The notes under the pieces were generated by a model that did not search any database, had not been told where the DNA came from, and was given only the letters and a program-made list of their open reading frames with translations. This document shows positions 9,614 to 18,560 of a DNA stretch of 64,000 bases, in pieces. Source of the DNA: Eubacterium sp. GTDB taxonomy: Bacteria > Bacillota > Clostridia > Lachnospirales > Lachnospiraceae. The position numbers and the translations under genes are program-made. The first letter of the stretch is position 1. Every line of letters begins with the position of its first letter. The DNA lies in the NCBI GenBank assembly GCA_024690665.1, contig JAILOU010000049.1, positions 1 through 64,000 on the forward strand, given 5' to 3'.

Positions 9614-9642
9614 TTGACAAAGCACCTAAGTCGTATTATCAT
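9614..9642 (+). promoter_or_regulatory. Strong promoter of a probable small RNA
   Basis: TTGACA at 9614-9619 and TATCAT at 9637-9642 have a 17-base spacer. The transcript would run from about 9649 to the hairpin at 9871-9912. Confidence 0.65.
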
Positions 9643-9648
9643 TAAAAC

Positions 9649-9925
9649 ACCAAAAAGGTTACAGATTTTGAACAGATAATCGCAGGAGGATTAGTTCATA
9701 TGACGGTTTGTAATCAGCGAAGGGAGAGTTGCCCGACGTCATCAGAAGCTTGGAAGTTTTGGGGAAGAGCTTCAGATTTAGGAGGTACGGTCCAAAGAAA
9801 ACTTAAGTAATTACTCGAAGTTTAATGAAAGGCATAGGTGTAGACAATGAAATTACAGATTATTTGTAAGTAGCCCGGTCGAGAGGTACAAGATAAATCG
9901 ATCGGGCTATAATTTTGCGCATTAT
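9649..9925 (+). ncRNA. Candidate structured non-coding RNA (may overlap a 36-residue ORF)
   Basis: About 275 bases lie between a consensus promoter (9614-9642) and a terminal hairpin whose arms TAGCCCGGTCGA and TCGATCGGGCTA end in an AT-rich tail. Internal helices are visible, such as GAAGCT/AGCTTC around 9748-9775. An AGGAGG at 9684-9689 followed by ATG at 9700 opens a 36-codon frame to 9810, rich in R, S and W and unlike any protein I know. The purine-rich, helix-rich text fits a structured RNA better than a gene. A raiA-motif RNA is one possible identity, but I cannot confirm its consensus by eye. Confidence 0.5.
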
Positions 9926-9966
9926 TATGCTATCTTATATGGGATTACTTATAAGGAGAATCTGTT

Positions 9967-10887
9967 ATGAAGTATTACTTTGCGCCAATGGAGGGCATTG
10001 GCGGATATATCTATAGAAACGCGCATGCAAAGTATTTTCGGGCATGTGATAAATATTTTGCGCCGTTTATTTCACCGACGTACGATACAATTCTTAAGAC
10101 GAGGGAGAAGGAAGATGTCGCGCCGGAGCACAATGATACGATTCAGCTTGTGCCGCAGATTCTGACGAATAAAGCCGAGTATTTTCTGAAGACGGCAGAT
10201 GTTCTCATGGAACGTGGATATCGGGAGATTAATCTGAATCTTGGCTGTCCGTCTAAGACCGTAGTAACGAAGCATAAGGGCGCCGGATTTTTGGAAAATC
10301 CGATTATGCTGGCCGGTTTTTTTGAAGAACTTTTTAATGAAATCGATAAGAGCGGCCGTGAGCTTAGGGTTTCGGTTAAGACGAGAATCGGACTGTATGA
10401 AGAAGATGAGGCGCCTCAGATCTTTCGCGTGTTTTGGGATTATCCGATTGCGGAGCTCACGGTTCATCCGCGTCTTCAAGAAGATTATTATAAGAACAAA
10501 CCGCATATGAATGTATTTGCGGATATTGTAAAGGAAGCGAAGGTGCCGCTTGTGTATAACGGTGATTTAAATTCGATAGAGGATATACGAAGTTTTGAGC
10601 AGCAATATCCTAGTGTACCGGCGGTTATGATGGGAAGGGGATTTTACCGTAATCCGAATCTGCTAGACGGAGAGCCTGACCGCAAGGTGTTATATGAATT
10701 TTTAAAAGAACTTGAGCATAATTACAGTGAAGTGCTGCCGGGAGATAAGACGGTTTTATTTAAATTAAAAGAGATCTGGTCTTATCTTATGGAGCAGTTT
10801 ACGGGCTGTGAAAAGCAGTGGAAGAAGATTAAAAAAAGCCAGAATCTAAAGCAGTATGATGCGGTGGTAGAAGAACTTTTTATTTAA
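9967..10887 (+). CDS. tRNA-dihydrouridine synthase family protein
   Basis: This 306-residue FMN-dependent TIM-barrel protein reduces uridine in tRNA to dihydrouridine. The N-terminal APMEG, the NLGCPS motif with the catalytic cysteine near residue 93, KTRIG near residue 138 and MGRGFYRNP near residue 220 are all standard Dus elements. The C-terminal helical domain is somewhat shorter than in DusB. It starts at an ATG behind AAGGAGAATCTGTT and appears monocistronic, lying between the small RNA and an unrelated reductase. Which uridine is modified cannot be read from the sequence. Confidence 0.88.
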   Translation: MKYYFAPMEGIGGYIYRNAHAKYFRACDKYFAPFISPTYDTILKTREKEDVAPEHNDTIQLVPQILTNKAEYFLKTADVLMERGYREINLNLGCPSKTVVTKHKGAGFLENPIMLAGFFEELFNEIDKSGRELRVSVKTRIGLYEEDEAPQIFRVFWDYPIAELTVHPRLQEDYYKNKPHMNVFADIVKEAKVPLVYNGDLNSIEDIRSFEQQYPSVPAVMMGRGFYRNPNLLDGEPDRKVLYEFLKELEHNYSEVLPGDKTVLFKLKEIWSYLMEQFTGCEKQWKKIKKSQNLKQYDAVVEELFI

Positions 10888-10996
10888 TTAAAAAATGTTA
10901 TAAATCCGAAAATGAATTGGCATTTTTCTTGTATACAATACCATGATAAAATAATGACAGGTAAGATATTAGGAATTATTTTTAGGAGGTTTTTAC

Positions 10997-13015
10997 ATGA
11001 AATTTGAACATTTGTTAAGCCCGATGAAGGTCGGAAATAAGACGTATAAGAATCGTATTGTCAGTGCGCCGATGGCATTTTCACTGATTGTACAAAATCC
11101 GGACGCACAAGGCCCTACATACCGAAAGCTTGAAAGTAGTGCGAAAGGTGGCAATGCCTGCGTAATCGTAGGAGAGCTTGATGTCAACTTTAGAGATGCA
11201 GTTCGAATCCCGGGCTTTACTTATGTAGATTTTGCAGATCCAAACCAGGATCCAAAAACATTTGACGCCGTTGCAGAATACGCAAGACGTATTCATAAAC
11301 ATGGCGCAATTGCACTTGGTGAATTGGTGCATTGCGGAAAAGAAAAGGTGCCGTTTAACGATCAGCAAGAAGCAATCGGACCGGTTGAAACCGTGAACTC
11401 TGCAGGTGTTCCGGTTCGTGCCATGACAAAGGAGGATATGGACCGTATTGCCAAAGACTTTGCAGTTGCGGCTACTTATATCCAAAAGGCAGGCTATGAC
11501 GGTGTGTTATTCCATGGTGGTCACGGATTTATCTTTACACAGTTCCTTTCCCCACTTATGAATACCAGAACCGATGAGTTTGGTGGAAGCCTTGAAAATC
11601 GTGCGAAATTCCCACTGCAGATTATCCGTTCCGTACGTGAAGCCGTTGGGGATGATTTCCTCTTAGAGCTTCGTATTGACGGAACCGATCATCAGGAAGG
11701 TGGTATTACACCGGAAGAGACCGGTCAGTTCGTACAGTGGGCAGAGAAATATCTGACATCGATTCATGTAACTTGTGGTATCTATGAAGAATCTGTTAAA
11801 TCAGGTACAGAAAGTTCAATGTTCCACAAGCATGGTTTAAATATTGAGCAGGCAGCTATCGTGAAGAAGTACACATCTCTTCCGGTTGGATGCGTTGGTG
11901 GTATCAACTCACCGGAGCAGGTAGAAGAAGCGATTGCCGAAGGTAAGATTGACTTTGGTATTTTTGGTCGCCAGATGCTCGCCGATCCGGAACTTGCCAA
12001 TAAATGTATTGCCGGTGAAGAAGACCGTATCCGCAGATGTCTGCGTTGCTACAAGTGCTTCCCGGGATCACCGGAAGAAGGATACGACGATCTTCCATTT
12101 AACAGTGAAGAACTGTCTCTTTACGTTGGACATTGTACTATTAATCCGCTTGCACATCTGCCATTTGACCCGGATGAACTTCCGATGCCGGATAAGCAGG
12201 GTAAGGTGCTTGTAATCGGTGGCGGTGTTGCCGGTCTTCAGGCTGCCATGACAGCTGCAGACAGAGGTCATAAGGTAACATTGGTGGAAAAGAGCGATAA
12301 GCTTGGTGGACTGTTGTGGTTTACCGATGTTGATGTGGATAAGCCTGACCTTCGCAACTTCAAGGATATGATGATTCGTGAAGTAGAGCGTCGTGATATC
12401 GAGGTTAAGATGAACACAGAGGCTACGCCTGAGTTCGTAAAAGAGTTTGGTGCTGATGCCGTTATTCTTGCAACGGGTTCTGTTCCTACCTGCCCTCCGA
12501 TTGAGGGGATTGAGCATGCGCATCAGGCTATGGACATGTATGCCGGAAAGGTAGAAGTTGGCAAGAAGGTTGTTATGATCGGAGGAGGATTAGTTGGTTG
12601 TGAAGCCGGCCTTCATCTGCAAAAGACAGGTCATGATGTAACCGTTGTAGAGATGCTTGACCGCGTGGCAAATGAATCCTTTGGTATGTACCGTGAGGCT
12701 CTTATCTGGGAAATGGAGAAGAACAACATGGGCATGCTTCCTAAGACGAAGTGCTTAAAGATTGAAGCAGATGGTGTAACCATTGAAAATGCAGACGGCG
12801 TTCAAAAACTTCCTGCTGATACAGTAATCTATGCACTTGGTATGAAGTCTGTAAACTATGATGATCTGAAGGCAGCAGCCGGTGACGCAAAAGTCTATGT
12901 CATTGGTGATGCAATTAAGCCGGGTAAGGTTGACCAGGCTACCAGAAGTGGATATCTTGCCGGTGTATCGGTAGAGTCAGAGGACAAGACCGGTGTAGAT
13001 AAAATCAATTTCTAA
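10997..13015 (+). CDS. Old-yellow-enzyme-type NADH:flavin oxidoreductase with FAD/NAD domain (FadH/BaiH-like)
   Basis: The 672-residue enzyme has an FMN-binding OYE barrel (residues 1 to about 345), with HGGHGFIFTQFLSP and the FGGSLENR signature near 180-205. A [4Fe-4S] cysteine cluster follows (CLRCYKC near 351, last ligand near 380). The C-terminal module has two nucleotide-binding motifs, GGGVAGLQA near 412 and GGGLVGCEA near 530. This is the 2,4-dienoyl-CoA reductase/enoate reductase architecture, which reduces activated C=C bonds of acids, CoA esters, steroids or aromatics. It has a strong AGGAGG and is followed by a terminator, so it stands alone. The substrate is unknown. Confidence 0.88.
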   Translation: MKFEHLLSPMKVGNKTYKNRIVSAPMAFSLIVQNPDAQGPTYRKLESSAKGGNACVIVGELDVNFRDAVRIPGFTYVDFADPNQDPKTFDAVAEYARRIHKHGAIALGELVHCGKEKVPFNDQQEAIGPVETVNSAGVPVRAMTKEDMDRIAKDFAVAATYIQKAGYDGVLFHGGHGFIFTQFLSPLMNTRTDEFGGSLENRAKFPLQIIRSVREAVGDDFLLELRIDGTDHQEGGITPEETGQFVQWAEKYLTSIHVTCGIYEESVKSGTESSMFHKHGLNIEQAAIVKKYTSLPVGCVGGINSPEQVEEAIAEGKIDFGIFGRQMLADPELANKCIAGEEDRIRRCLRCYKCFPGSPEEGYDDLPFNSEELSLYVGHCTINPLAHLPFDPDELPMPDKQGKVLVIGGGVAGLQAAMTAADRGHKVTLVEKSDKLGGLLWFTDVDVDKPDLRNFKDMMIREVERRDIEVKMNTEATPEFVKEFGADAVILATGSVPTCPPIEGIEHAHQAMDMYAGKVEVGKKVVMIGGGLVGCEAGLHLQKTGHDVTVVEMLDRVANESFGMYREALIWEMEKNNMGMLPKTKCLKIEADGVTIENADGVQKLPADTVIYALGMKSVNYDDLKAAAGDAKVYVIGDAIKPGKVDQATRSGYLAGVSVESEDKTGVDKINF

Positions 13016-13037
13016 AATAAGATAACAAAATGCCAGG

Positions 13038-13073
13038 CAGCATCGAGATGTGTAATCTCGGTGCTGTTTTTTT
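13038..13073 (+). terminator. Rho-independent terminator after the OYE-type reductase
   Basis: CAGCATCGAGAT (13038-13049) pairs with ATCTCGGTGCTG (13055-13066) with one G:T mismatch, followed by seven T residues. Confidence 0.85.
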
Positions 13074-13093
13074 GTGACCGAAGGGATAAGTAG

Positions 13094-13145
13094 TTGACAT
13101 AGGATAAAGAACGCGTATAATAGTTAACATAGTTAAAAATTAACT
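13094..13145 (+). promoter_or_regulatory. Promoter and palindromic operator of the marR-ABC operon
   Basis: TTGACA (13094-13099) and TATAAT (13116-13121) are 16 bases apart. Directly downstream AGTTAA-AAA-TTAACT (13131-13145) forms a perfect inverted repeat, with further GTTAAC and GGTTAA half-sites on either side. This is the expected place for autorepression by the MarR protein encoded next. Confidence 0.75.
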
Positions 13146-13168
13146 TGGTTAAAGAAAGGGCTTTGAAT

Positions 13169-13633
13169 ATGAAACAAAGTATTGCGATGGAGATGCTACA
13201 GGCCATGCATCAATTTACAAAACTTAAGATGAACAACCTCATGGATGAATACACATTGCGTGAGGAGCAGTTGATGATGACGATGGGGCAGGCGAAGCAC
13301 ATGCTGAAGATGAGTGAAGTTCCGGTCTCCTATGTCTGTGAGAAGATGAATATGTCTTCGGCATCTGCGAGCCGAATGTTTCGTTCATTAGAAGAGAAGA
13401 ATATCATTGTGCGAAAGAGTGCGAAGGAGAATAAGCGAAATACTGTCTTGATGCTGACGGAATATGGAATCTCGCAGTGTAAAGAACTTCATAAACGCGG
13501 TGAAATCTTTTGGATGAAGATCTTAGAGCAGATTGAAGAAGAACGAATTGTGGAGATGATTGAACTTCTCGATGAAATCTATCTGAAGGCGAAAACAGAA
13601 CTGGAAAAACAAGAAGAAAAAGAGGGTGATTAG
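13169..13633 (+). CDS. MarR-family transcriptional regulator
   Basis: This protein of about 154 residues has the MarR winged-helix layout: an N-terminal dimerisation helix, a recognition helix in the MSSASASRMFRSLEEKN region, the basic wing KSAKENKRNT, and C-terminal dimerisation helices. I chose the ATG at 13169, preceded by GAAAGGG; an upstream in-frame TTG at 13145 falls inside the operator. The stop codon abuts the first ABC transporter gene, and a palindrome lies at the promoter. The simplest reading is that it represses its own operon until an inducing compound binds. Confidence 0.87.
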   Translation: MKQSIAMEMLQAMHQFTKLKMNNLMDEYTLREEQLMMTMGQAKHMLKMSEVPVSYVCEKMNMSSASASRMFRSLEEKNIIVRKSAKENKRNTVLMLTEYGISQCKELHKRGEIFWMKILEQIEEERIVEMIELLDEIYLKAKTELEKQEEKEGD

Positions 13634-15775
13634 GTGAAAAACATTTTCAAGAATATGGCGCCCTACTGGAAGCTGATTATCTTATTGATTGTCCTGCTTT
13701 TGGTACAGGCATTTTGTGATTTGTCACTGCCGAATTATACATCGGCGATTATTGATACGGGAATTCAAAACAGTGGAGTTGAACATATTGTGTCGGAAAA
13801 GTACACAGCTGAGGATTATGCGAAGACACAGATGTTTATGACAAAGCAGGAAAAGAAAGATTTTACTGCAGTCTACCGGGCAGATGGAGAGTACTATGTG
13901 TTAGACACGGATGATGCAGAGACCTTAGAAGCTTTGGATGAAGAGCTATTGGTTCCCATTATCTTAATCTATCAGGTGGGACAGATGGAGGAAGATGAGC
14001 TACAGGCATATGAAGGACAGACTTTAGATGAGGCAACCCTAGAGAAGATTCGAAGCTCTGCGCAGCAGACCGTGGATGCCATGGGAAGTCAGACCGCGAT
14101 GTCAACGGGCGTGGCATATGCAGTGGCCTGTGACAAGGCTGCCGGGGTTGATGTGGATGCGATTCAAAAGGCGTATCTGTGGCACACCGGATTTAAGATG
14201 ATTATTATGGCACTCATTATGGGAGCCGCGACAATCTGCGTGGTTTATGTGGCATCGAGGATTGGCGCCGGAGTCGGCCGAGATCTTCGCGGCAAAGTAT
14301 TTCGCAATGTTGTGAAGTTCTCCAATAAGGAAATCGACCGGTTTTCAACTGCATCTTTGATTACGAGAAGCACCAACGATGTGCAGCAGATTCAGCTTGT
14401 AAGCACGATGATGCTTAGAATGGTTGCCTATGCACCAATCCTTGGAATCGGTGGTATCATCATGGTGATCGGAACCGGTGCACACATGGGATGGGTCATT
14501 GTACTTGCAATCGTTGTGATTATGGGATTTGTCTTTAGTCTGATGTCGATTGCGATGCCGAAGTTCAAGATTATGCAAAAACTTGTGGACCGGGTGAACT
14601 TAGTGGCACGTGAGATCTTAACGGGACTGCCTGTGATACGTGCATTTAAAAGAGAAGACCGGGAAGAAGAACGCTTTGATGAGGCCAATCTTGATTTAAA
14701 ACGCGTCACCTTATTCACGAACAGAGTCATGACCTTTATGATGCCGGTCATGATGGTAATCATGTATGGTCTTAGTGTATTAATCGTCTGGGTTGCGGCG
14801 CATCGAATCGATGAAGGAATCATGCAAGTTGGATCCATGACGGCGTTTATTACGTATTCGATGATGATTGTAATGTCCTTTATGATGCTGACGATGCTTT
14901 CGATTATGCTTCCAAGAGCCGGCGTTGCAGCAGATCGAATCGCAGAGGTTATTGAGGTGAAGCCAACGATTGACAGCCCGGAGCAGATTACACAAAGAAC
15001 TGAGAAGAAGGGTGTATTAAGCTTTCAGGACGTCGCATTTCGCTATCCGGATGCGCCGGATAATGTGGTGGAACATATTTCATTTACGGCTAAGCCGGGT
15101 ACTACAACGGCAATTGTCGGAAGTACCGGGGCCGGAAAGTCTGCACTGGTGAGCCTGATTCCAAGACTTTACGACGTAACGGAAGGTGCGATTACCTTAG
15201 ATGGCGTTGACATACGCGATATGGATATTAAGGAGCTTCGAGGCGCCATCGGCTATGTGCCGCAAAAGGGTGTCTTATTCTCCGGAACCATCGCTTCGAA
15301 TATTAAGTTTGGTAACCAGGGCGCAAGCGATGATGAGATGCATAAGGCAGCGAGAATTGCGCAGGCAGAAGAATTTATTGAAGAGAAGGAAGAACGCTAC
15401 GACAGCCCGATTGCACAGGGCGGCAGTAATGTGTCCGGTGGACAAAAGCAAAGACTTTCTATTGCAAGAGCAATTGCAAAGAATCCGGAAGTGTATGTAT
15501 TTGACGATAGTTTTTCCGCACTCGATCTTAAGACGGACGCGGCGCTTCGAAAGGCACTTCATGAAAATGTCTCTGACAAGACGGTTGTGATTGTGGCGCA
15601 GCGTCTTAGCACGATTCTTCACGCCGAGCAGATTATTGTATTAAACGAAGGAAAGATTGTTGGACAGGGAACGCATGAGGAACTTCTTAAGACTTGTGAA
15701 ACCTATTTAGAGATTGCAAAGTCACAGCTTTCCGAAAAAGAATTGGGATTAGATACCGGAAGGGAGGAAAACTAA
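13634..15775 (+). CDS. ABC exporter half-transporter, subunit 1 (degenerate ATPase site)
   Basis: This 713-residue half-transporter combines six membrane helices with an ATPase domain. Between helices 1 and 2 there is an unusually large extracellular insert (about residues 45-170). The ATPase has Walker A GSTGAGKS near residue 496, signature SGGQKQR and Walker B VFDDSFSALD, where the usual catalytic glutamate is aspartate; this marks the degenerate partner of a heterodimeric exporter of the BmrCD/LmrCD type. Translation starts at GTG 13634, immediately after the MarR stop codon. It pairs with the gene starting at 15777. Multidrug or peptide export is the family expectation; the real cargo is unknown. 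Confidence 0.9.
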   Translation: MKNIFKNMAPYWKLIILLIVLLLVQAFCDLSLPNYTSAIIDTGIQNSGVEHIVSEKYTAEDYAKTQMFMTKQEKKDFTAVYRADGEYYVLDTDDAETLEALDEELLVPIILIYQVGQMEEDELQAYEGQTLDEATLEKIRSSAQQTVDAMGSQTAMSTGVAYAVACDKAAGVDVDAIQKAYLWHTGFKMIIMALIMGAATICVVYVASRIGAGVGRDLRGKVFRNVVKFSNKEIDRFSTASLITRSTNDVQQIQLVSTMMLRMVAYAPILGIGGIIMVIGTGAHMGWVIVLAIVVIMGFVFSLMSIAMPKFKIMQKLVDRVNLVAREILTGLPVIRAFKREDREEERFDEANLDLKRVTLFTNRVMTFMMPVMMVIMYGLSVLIVWVAAHRIDEGIMQVGSMTAFITYSMMIVMSFMMLTMLSIMLPRAGVAADRIAEVIEVKPTIDSPEQITQRTEKKGVLSFQDVAFRYPDAPDNVVEHISFTAKPGTTTAIVGSTGAGKSALVSLIPRLYDVTEGAITLDGVDIRDMDIKELRGAIGYVPQKGVLFSGTIASNIKFGNQGASDDEMHKAARIAQAEEFIEEKEERYDSPIAQGGSNVSGGQKQRLSIARAIAKNPEVYVFDDSFSALDLKTDAALRKALHENVSDKTVVIVAQRLSTILHAEQIIVLNEGKIVGQGTHEELLKTCETYLEIAKSQLSEKELGLDTGREEN

Positions 15776-15776
15776 G

Positions 15777-17627
15777 ATGAAAGAAGACTTAAAGAAAGTA
15801 CAAAAGAAACGTTCATTTGGTGGACCTCAGGGAAGAAATATCGGACAAGTGGAAAAGGCTAAAGATTTTAAAGGATCTTTGAGAAAACTTTTAAAATACA
15901 TGAGCAATTTTAAAGTGGCGCTTGTATTCGTTATTATCTTCGCAGCCGGCTCGACGGTATTTAATGTATTCGGACCAAAGACACTTGGTAAGGCAACAAC
16001 GGAACTTGCTTTAGGACTTATGGCGAAGATCTATGGAACCGGCAGTATTGACTTTGGAACAATCGGAAAGATCTTGTTATTCGTCCTTGGATTATATATC
16101 TGCGGCGCCATCCTGAATCTGATTCAGGGCTGGATTATGACCGGTATTTCGCAGAAGGTGGCATACAACCTCAGAAGAGATATTTCCAAGAAGATTAATC
16201 GTATGCCGATGAAGTACTTTGAAAGCAACACATACGGAGAGGTGCTTTCAAGAATCACGAATGATGTGGATACGCTCGGCATGAGTTTAAACCAGAGCGT
16301 AACGATGCTGGTTACTTCTCTTGCAACTATCATCGGAGTTGTGGTGATGATGCTTAGTATTTCGCCGCTTATGACGCTGATTGCGCTTGTAATCCTGGTG
16401 GTATCCTTTATGGTGATCAGCTTCGTGGTGAAGCGTTCGCAAAAATATTTTAAGCAGCAGCAGGATTATCTTGGTCATGTAAATGGTCAGGTTGAAGAAG
16501 TCTACGGCGGCCATCTGATTGTAAAGGCATTTAATAAAGAAGATGAGATGATTGAGGAATTTGAAGAGCAAAATGACAAGTTGTACGAGTCGGCCGTGAA
16601 GTCGCAGTTCTTCTCCGGTATGATGCAGCCGGTGATGATGTTCATCGGAAACCTTGGCTATGTAGGCGTAGCAATATCGGGTGGATTGCTTGCCATTAAG
16701 GGTGTTATCACAATTGGTGATATTCAGGCATTTATCCAGTATGTGAAGAATTTTACGCAGCCGATTACGCAGGTAGCGCAGGTACTGTCGCAGATTCAGT
16801 CCATGACGGCGGCAGCAGAAAGAGTCTTTGAATTCTTAGAAGAAGAGGAAGAAGACCAGTATGTTGACAAGGCAGTGAGCGTGGAAGGCGTGGAAGGTTA
16901 TGTAGACTTTGATCATGTGCGATTTGGATACCGGGAAGATCAGACGGTAATCAAGGATTTTAGCGTACACGTTAAGCCGGGTCAAAAGATTGCGATTGTC
17001 GGACCAACCGGTGCCGGCAAGACAACGATTGTGAAACTGCTTATGCGTTTTTATGATGTAGGTGGCGGTGCGGTCAATCTAGACGGTCATAATGTGAAAG
17101 AATATAATCGAAGGGAACTACGAGATGCGTTTGGAATGGTGCTTCAGGACACCTGGCTGTTTAAGGGAACGATTATGGAGAACATCCGCTACGGACGACT
17201 GGATGCAACGGATGAGGAAGTTATTGCGGCAGCTAAGGCGGCACATGCCGATCACTTTATCCGAACACTTCCGGGTGGCTATGACATGGAACTGAATGAA
17301 GATGCAACCAATGTCTCACAGGGACAAAAGCAGTTGCTTACGATTGCGCGGGCAATTCTAGCAGATAATCGTGTACTGATTTTGGATGAGGCAACTTCAT
17401 CGGTGGATACCAGAACGGAAGAGATGATTCAAAGTGCAATGGACAGACTGATGGAAGGCAGAACAAGTTTTGTGATTGCGCACCGCTTATCGACGATTAA
17501 GAACGCAGACCAGATTCTGGTGATGCGGGAAGGCGATATTGTGGAGCAGGGAAGTCACGAAGAACTTCTTAAGGCCAATGGATTCTATGCGGCTCTATAT
17601 AACTCACAGTTTGAAGAAGCTGTATAA
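15777..17627 (+). CDS. ABC exporter half-transporter, subunit 2
   Basis: The second half-transporter is 616 residues. A basic N-terminal tail precedes six membrane helices; the C-terminal ATPase has Walker A GPTGAGKT near residue 407, a signature reading VSQGQ in place of LSGGQ, and an intact Walker B with catalytic glutamate (LILDEATSSVD). With the D-for-E change in the partner, one composite ATP site would be fully active and one degenerate, as in known heterodimeric exporters. It starts one base after the stop of subunit 1, and a terminator follows. Regulation is presumably through the MarR protein. Confidence 0.9.
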   Translation: MKEDLKKVQKKRSFGGPQGRNIGQVEKAKDFKGSLRKLLKYMSNFKVALVFVIIFAAGSTVFNVFGPKTLGKATTELALGLMAKIYGTGSIDFGTIGKILLFVLGLYICGAILNLIQGWIMTGISQKVAYNLRRDISKKINRMPMKYFESNTYGEVLSRITNDVDTLGMSLNQSVTMLVTSLATIIGVVVMMLSISPLMTLIALVILVVSFMVISFVVKRSQKYFKQQQDYLGHVNGQVEEVYGGHLIVKAFNKEDEMIEEFEEQNDKLYESAVKSQFFSGMMQPVMMFIGNLGYVGVAISGGLLAIKGVITIGDIQAFIQYVKNFTQPITQVAQVLSQIQSMTAAAERVFEFLEEEEEDQYVDKAVSVEGVEGYVDFDHVRFGYREDQTVIKDFSVHVKPGQKIAIVGPTGAGKTTIVKLLMRFYDVGGGAVNLDGHNVKEYNRRELRDAFGMVLQDTWLFKGTIMENIRYGRLDATDEEVIAAAKAAHADHFIRTLPGGYDMELNEDATNVSQGQKQLLTIARAILADNRVLILDEATSSVDTRTEEMIQSAMDRLMEGRTSFVIAHRLSTIKNADQILVMREGDIVEQGSHEELLKANGFYAALYNSQFEEAV

Positions 17628-17634
17628 AAAGAAA

Positions 17635-17668
17635 AGGAAGATGTGGATGGTCACGTCTTCCTTTTTTA
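17635..17668 (+). terminator. Terminator of the marR-ABC operon
   Basis: GGAAGATGTG and CACGTCTTCC form the stem around GATGGT, followed by a run of T residues. The tail runs directly into the first palindromic operator of the next unit. Confidence 0.8.
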
Positions 17669-17729
17669 TTTGACGCGCGTCAAATAAAAGTTGTATAATA
17701 AAGTAAGGTTATTTGACGTGCGTCAAATA
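17667..17729 (+). promoter_or_regulatory. Promoter flanked by twin 20-bp palindromic operators
   Basis: TATTTGACGCGCGTCAAATA (17667-17686) and TATTTGACGTGCGTCAAATA (17710-17729) are almost identical palindromes 43 bases apart. The first supplies the -35 (TTGACG, 17670-17675); TATAAT lies at 17694-17699 between them; the second sits at the start of the transcript. This is a textbook arrangement for tight, possibly looping, autoregulation of the kinase/HTH gene pair. Confidence 0.8.
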
Positions 17730-17741
17730 GAGAAAGGCGTG

Positions 17742-18560
17742 ATGAAGATGAAGACGGATGTACAAAGAGACAAGATGGATTTGACATATCTTAAATGGTC
17801 TCATATAAGAAGTTCTAGTGGAACTGCAGGAACATTTTTGAAATCAGAATCCCGAATGAGTGGAAAAAAGATATATTATAAGCTTTCCAATTTTGATTCT
17901 ATAAAAGGAACAATCGGACATGAATGCGTCAATGAAATAATTGTCGATCGCCTGCTTGGTATTTTAGGAGTGGAGCACATTCACTACAAATTGATTCATG
18001 CCGATGTGGAAGTGGAAGGAAGAATCTTCGAAACATGGTTATGCGCTTCTGAAGATTTTAAAAAGCGAGGAGAAAGCAAAATTGCGCTTGATGATTATTA
18101 TCGAACAAATGCGATAAATGGAGAAAGTCATTATGATTTTTGCGTGAGACAGGGGTGGCGCAGTTATATAGATACAATGCTGGCAGTGGATTATCTGATA
18201 CTTAATCGAGATCGGCATGGAGCCAATATTGAAGTTTTAAGAAATGCAAGAGTGCATACGCTTAGAATAGCGCCGTTGTTTGATCATGGTCTGTCGTTAT
18301 TATATTCTTGCGAGAATGATAAAAGTGTGGCGGAATTTGATGTTTTAGAAGACAAGCGCTGCCAGAATTTTATCGGGAGTCAATCGTGTTTGGATAACCT
18401 ACAATTGATTTCAGATAAAAAAAGTGTATTTACAAATGAATTAAAAGCATCTGACAAAGATACGTTACTGAATGGTTTAGATGGAATCTTGTCAAAGGCT
18501 TTGCTGGATAAAATCTGGAATATGATATATGAAAGGTATCGAATCTATGAAAATCTATAA
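17742..18560 (+). CDS. HipA-like serine/threonine kinase (C-terminal HipA domain only)
   Basis: The product is 272 residues and carries the HipA-type kinase core. A lysine in YYKLSN (K47) is the likely ATP-binding residue, LNRDRHGAN near 154-162 is the catalytic loop with D157, and FDHGLSL near 180 holds the metal-binding D181. The N-terminal sub-domain of full-length HipA is missing, so the protein is about two thirds of the usual length. I chose the ATG at 17742 behind GAGAAAGG; a TTG-initiated reading from 17691 would start inside the promoter. It overlaps the next gene by 14 bases. HipA kinases phosphorylate translation factors and act as toxins; that role here is inferred. Confidence 0.78.
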   Translation: MKMKTDVQRDKMDLTYLKWSHIRSSSGTAGTFLKSESRMSGKKIYYKLSNFDSIKGTIGHECVNEIIVDRLLGILGVEHIHYKLIHADVEVEGRIFETWLCASEDFKKRGESKIALDDYYRTNAINGESHYDFCVRQGWRSYIDTMLAVDYLILNRDRHGANIEVLRNARVHTLRIAPLFDHGLSLLYSCENDKSVAEFDVLEDKRCQNFIGSQSCLDNLQLISDKKSVFTNELKASDKDTLLNGLDGILSKALLDKIWNMIYERYRIYENL

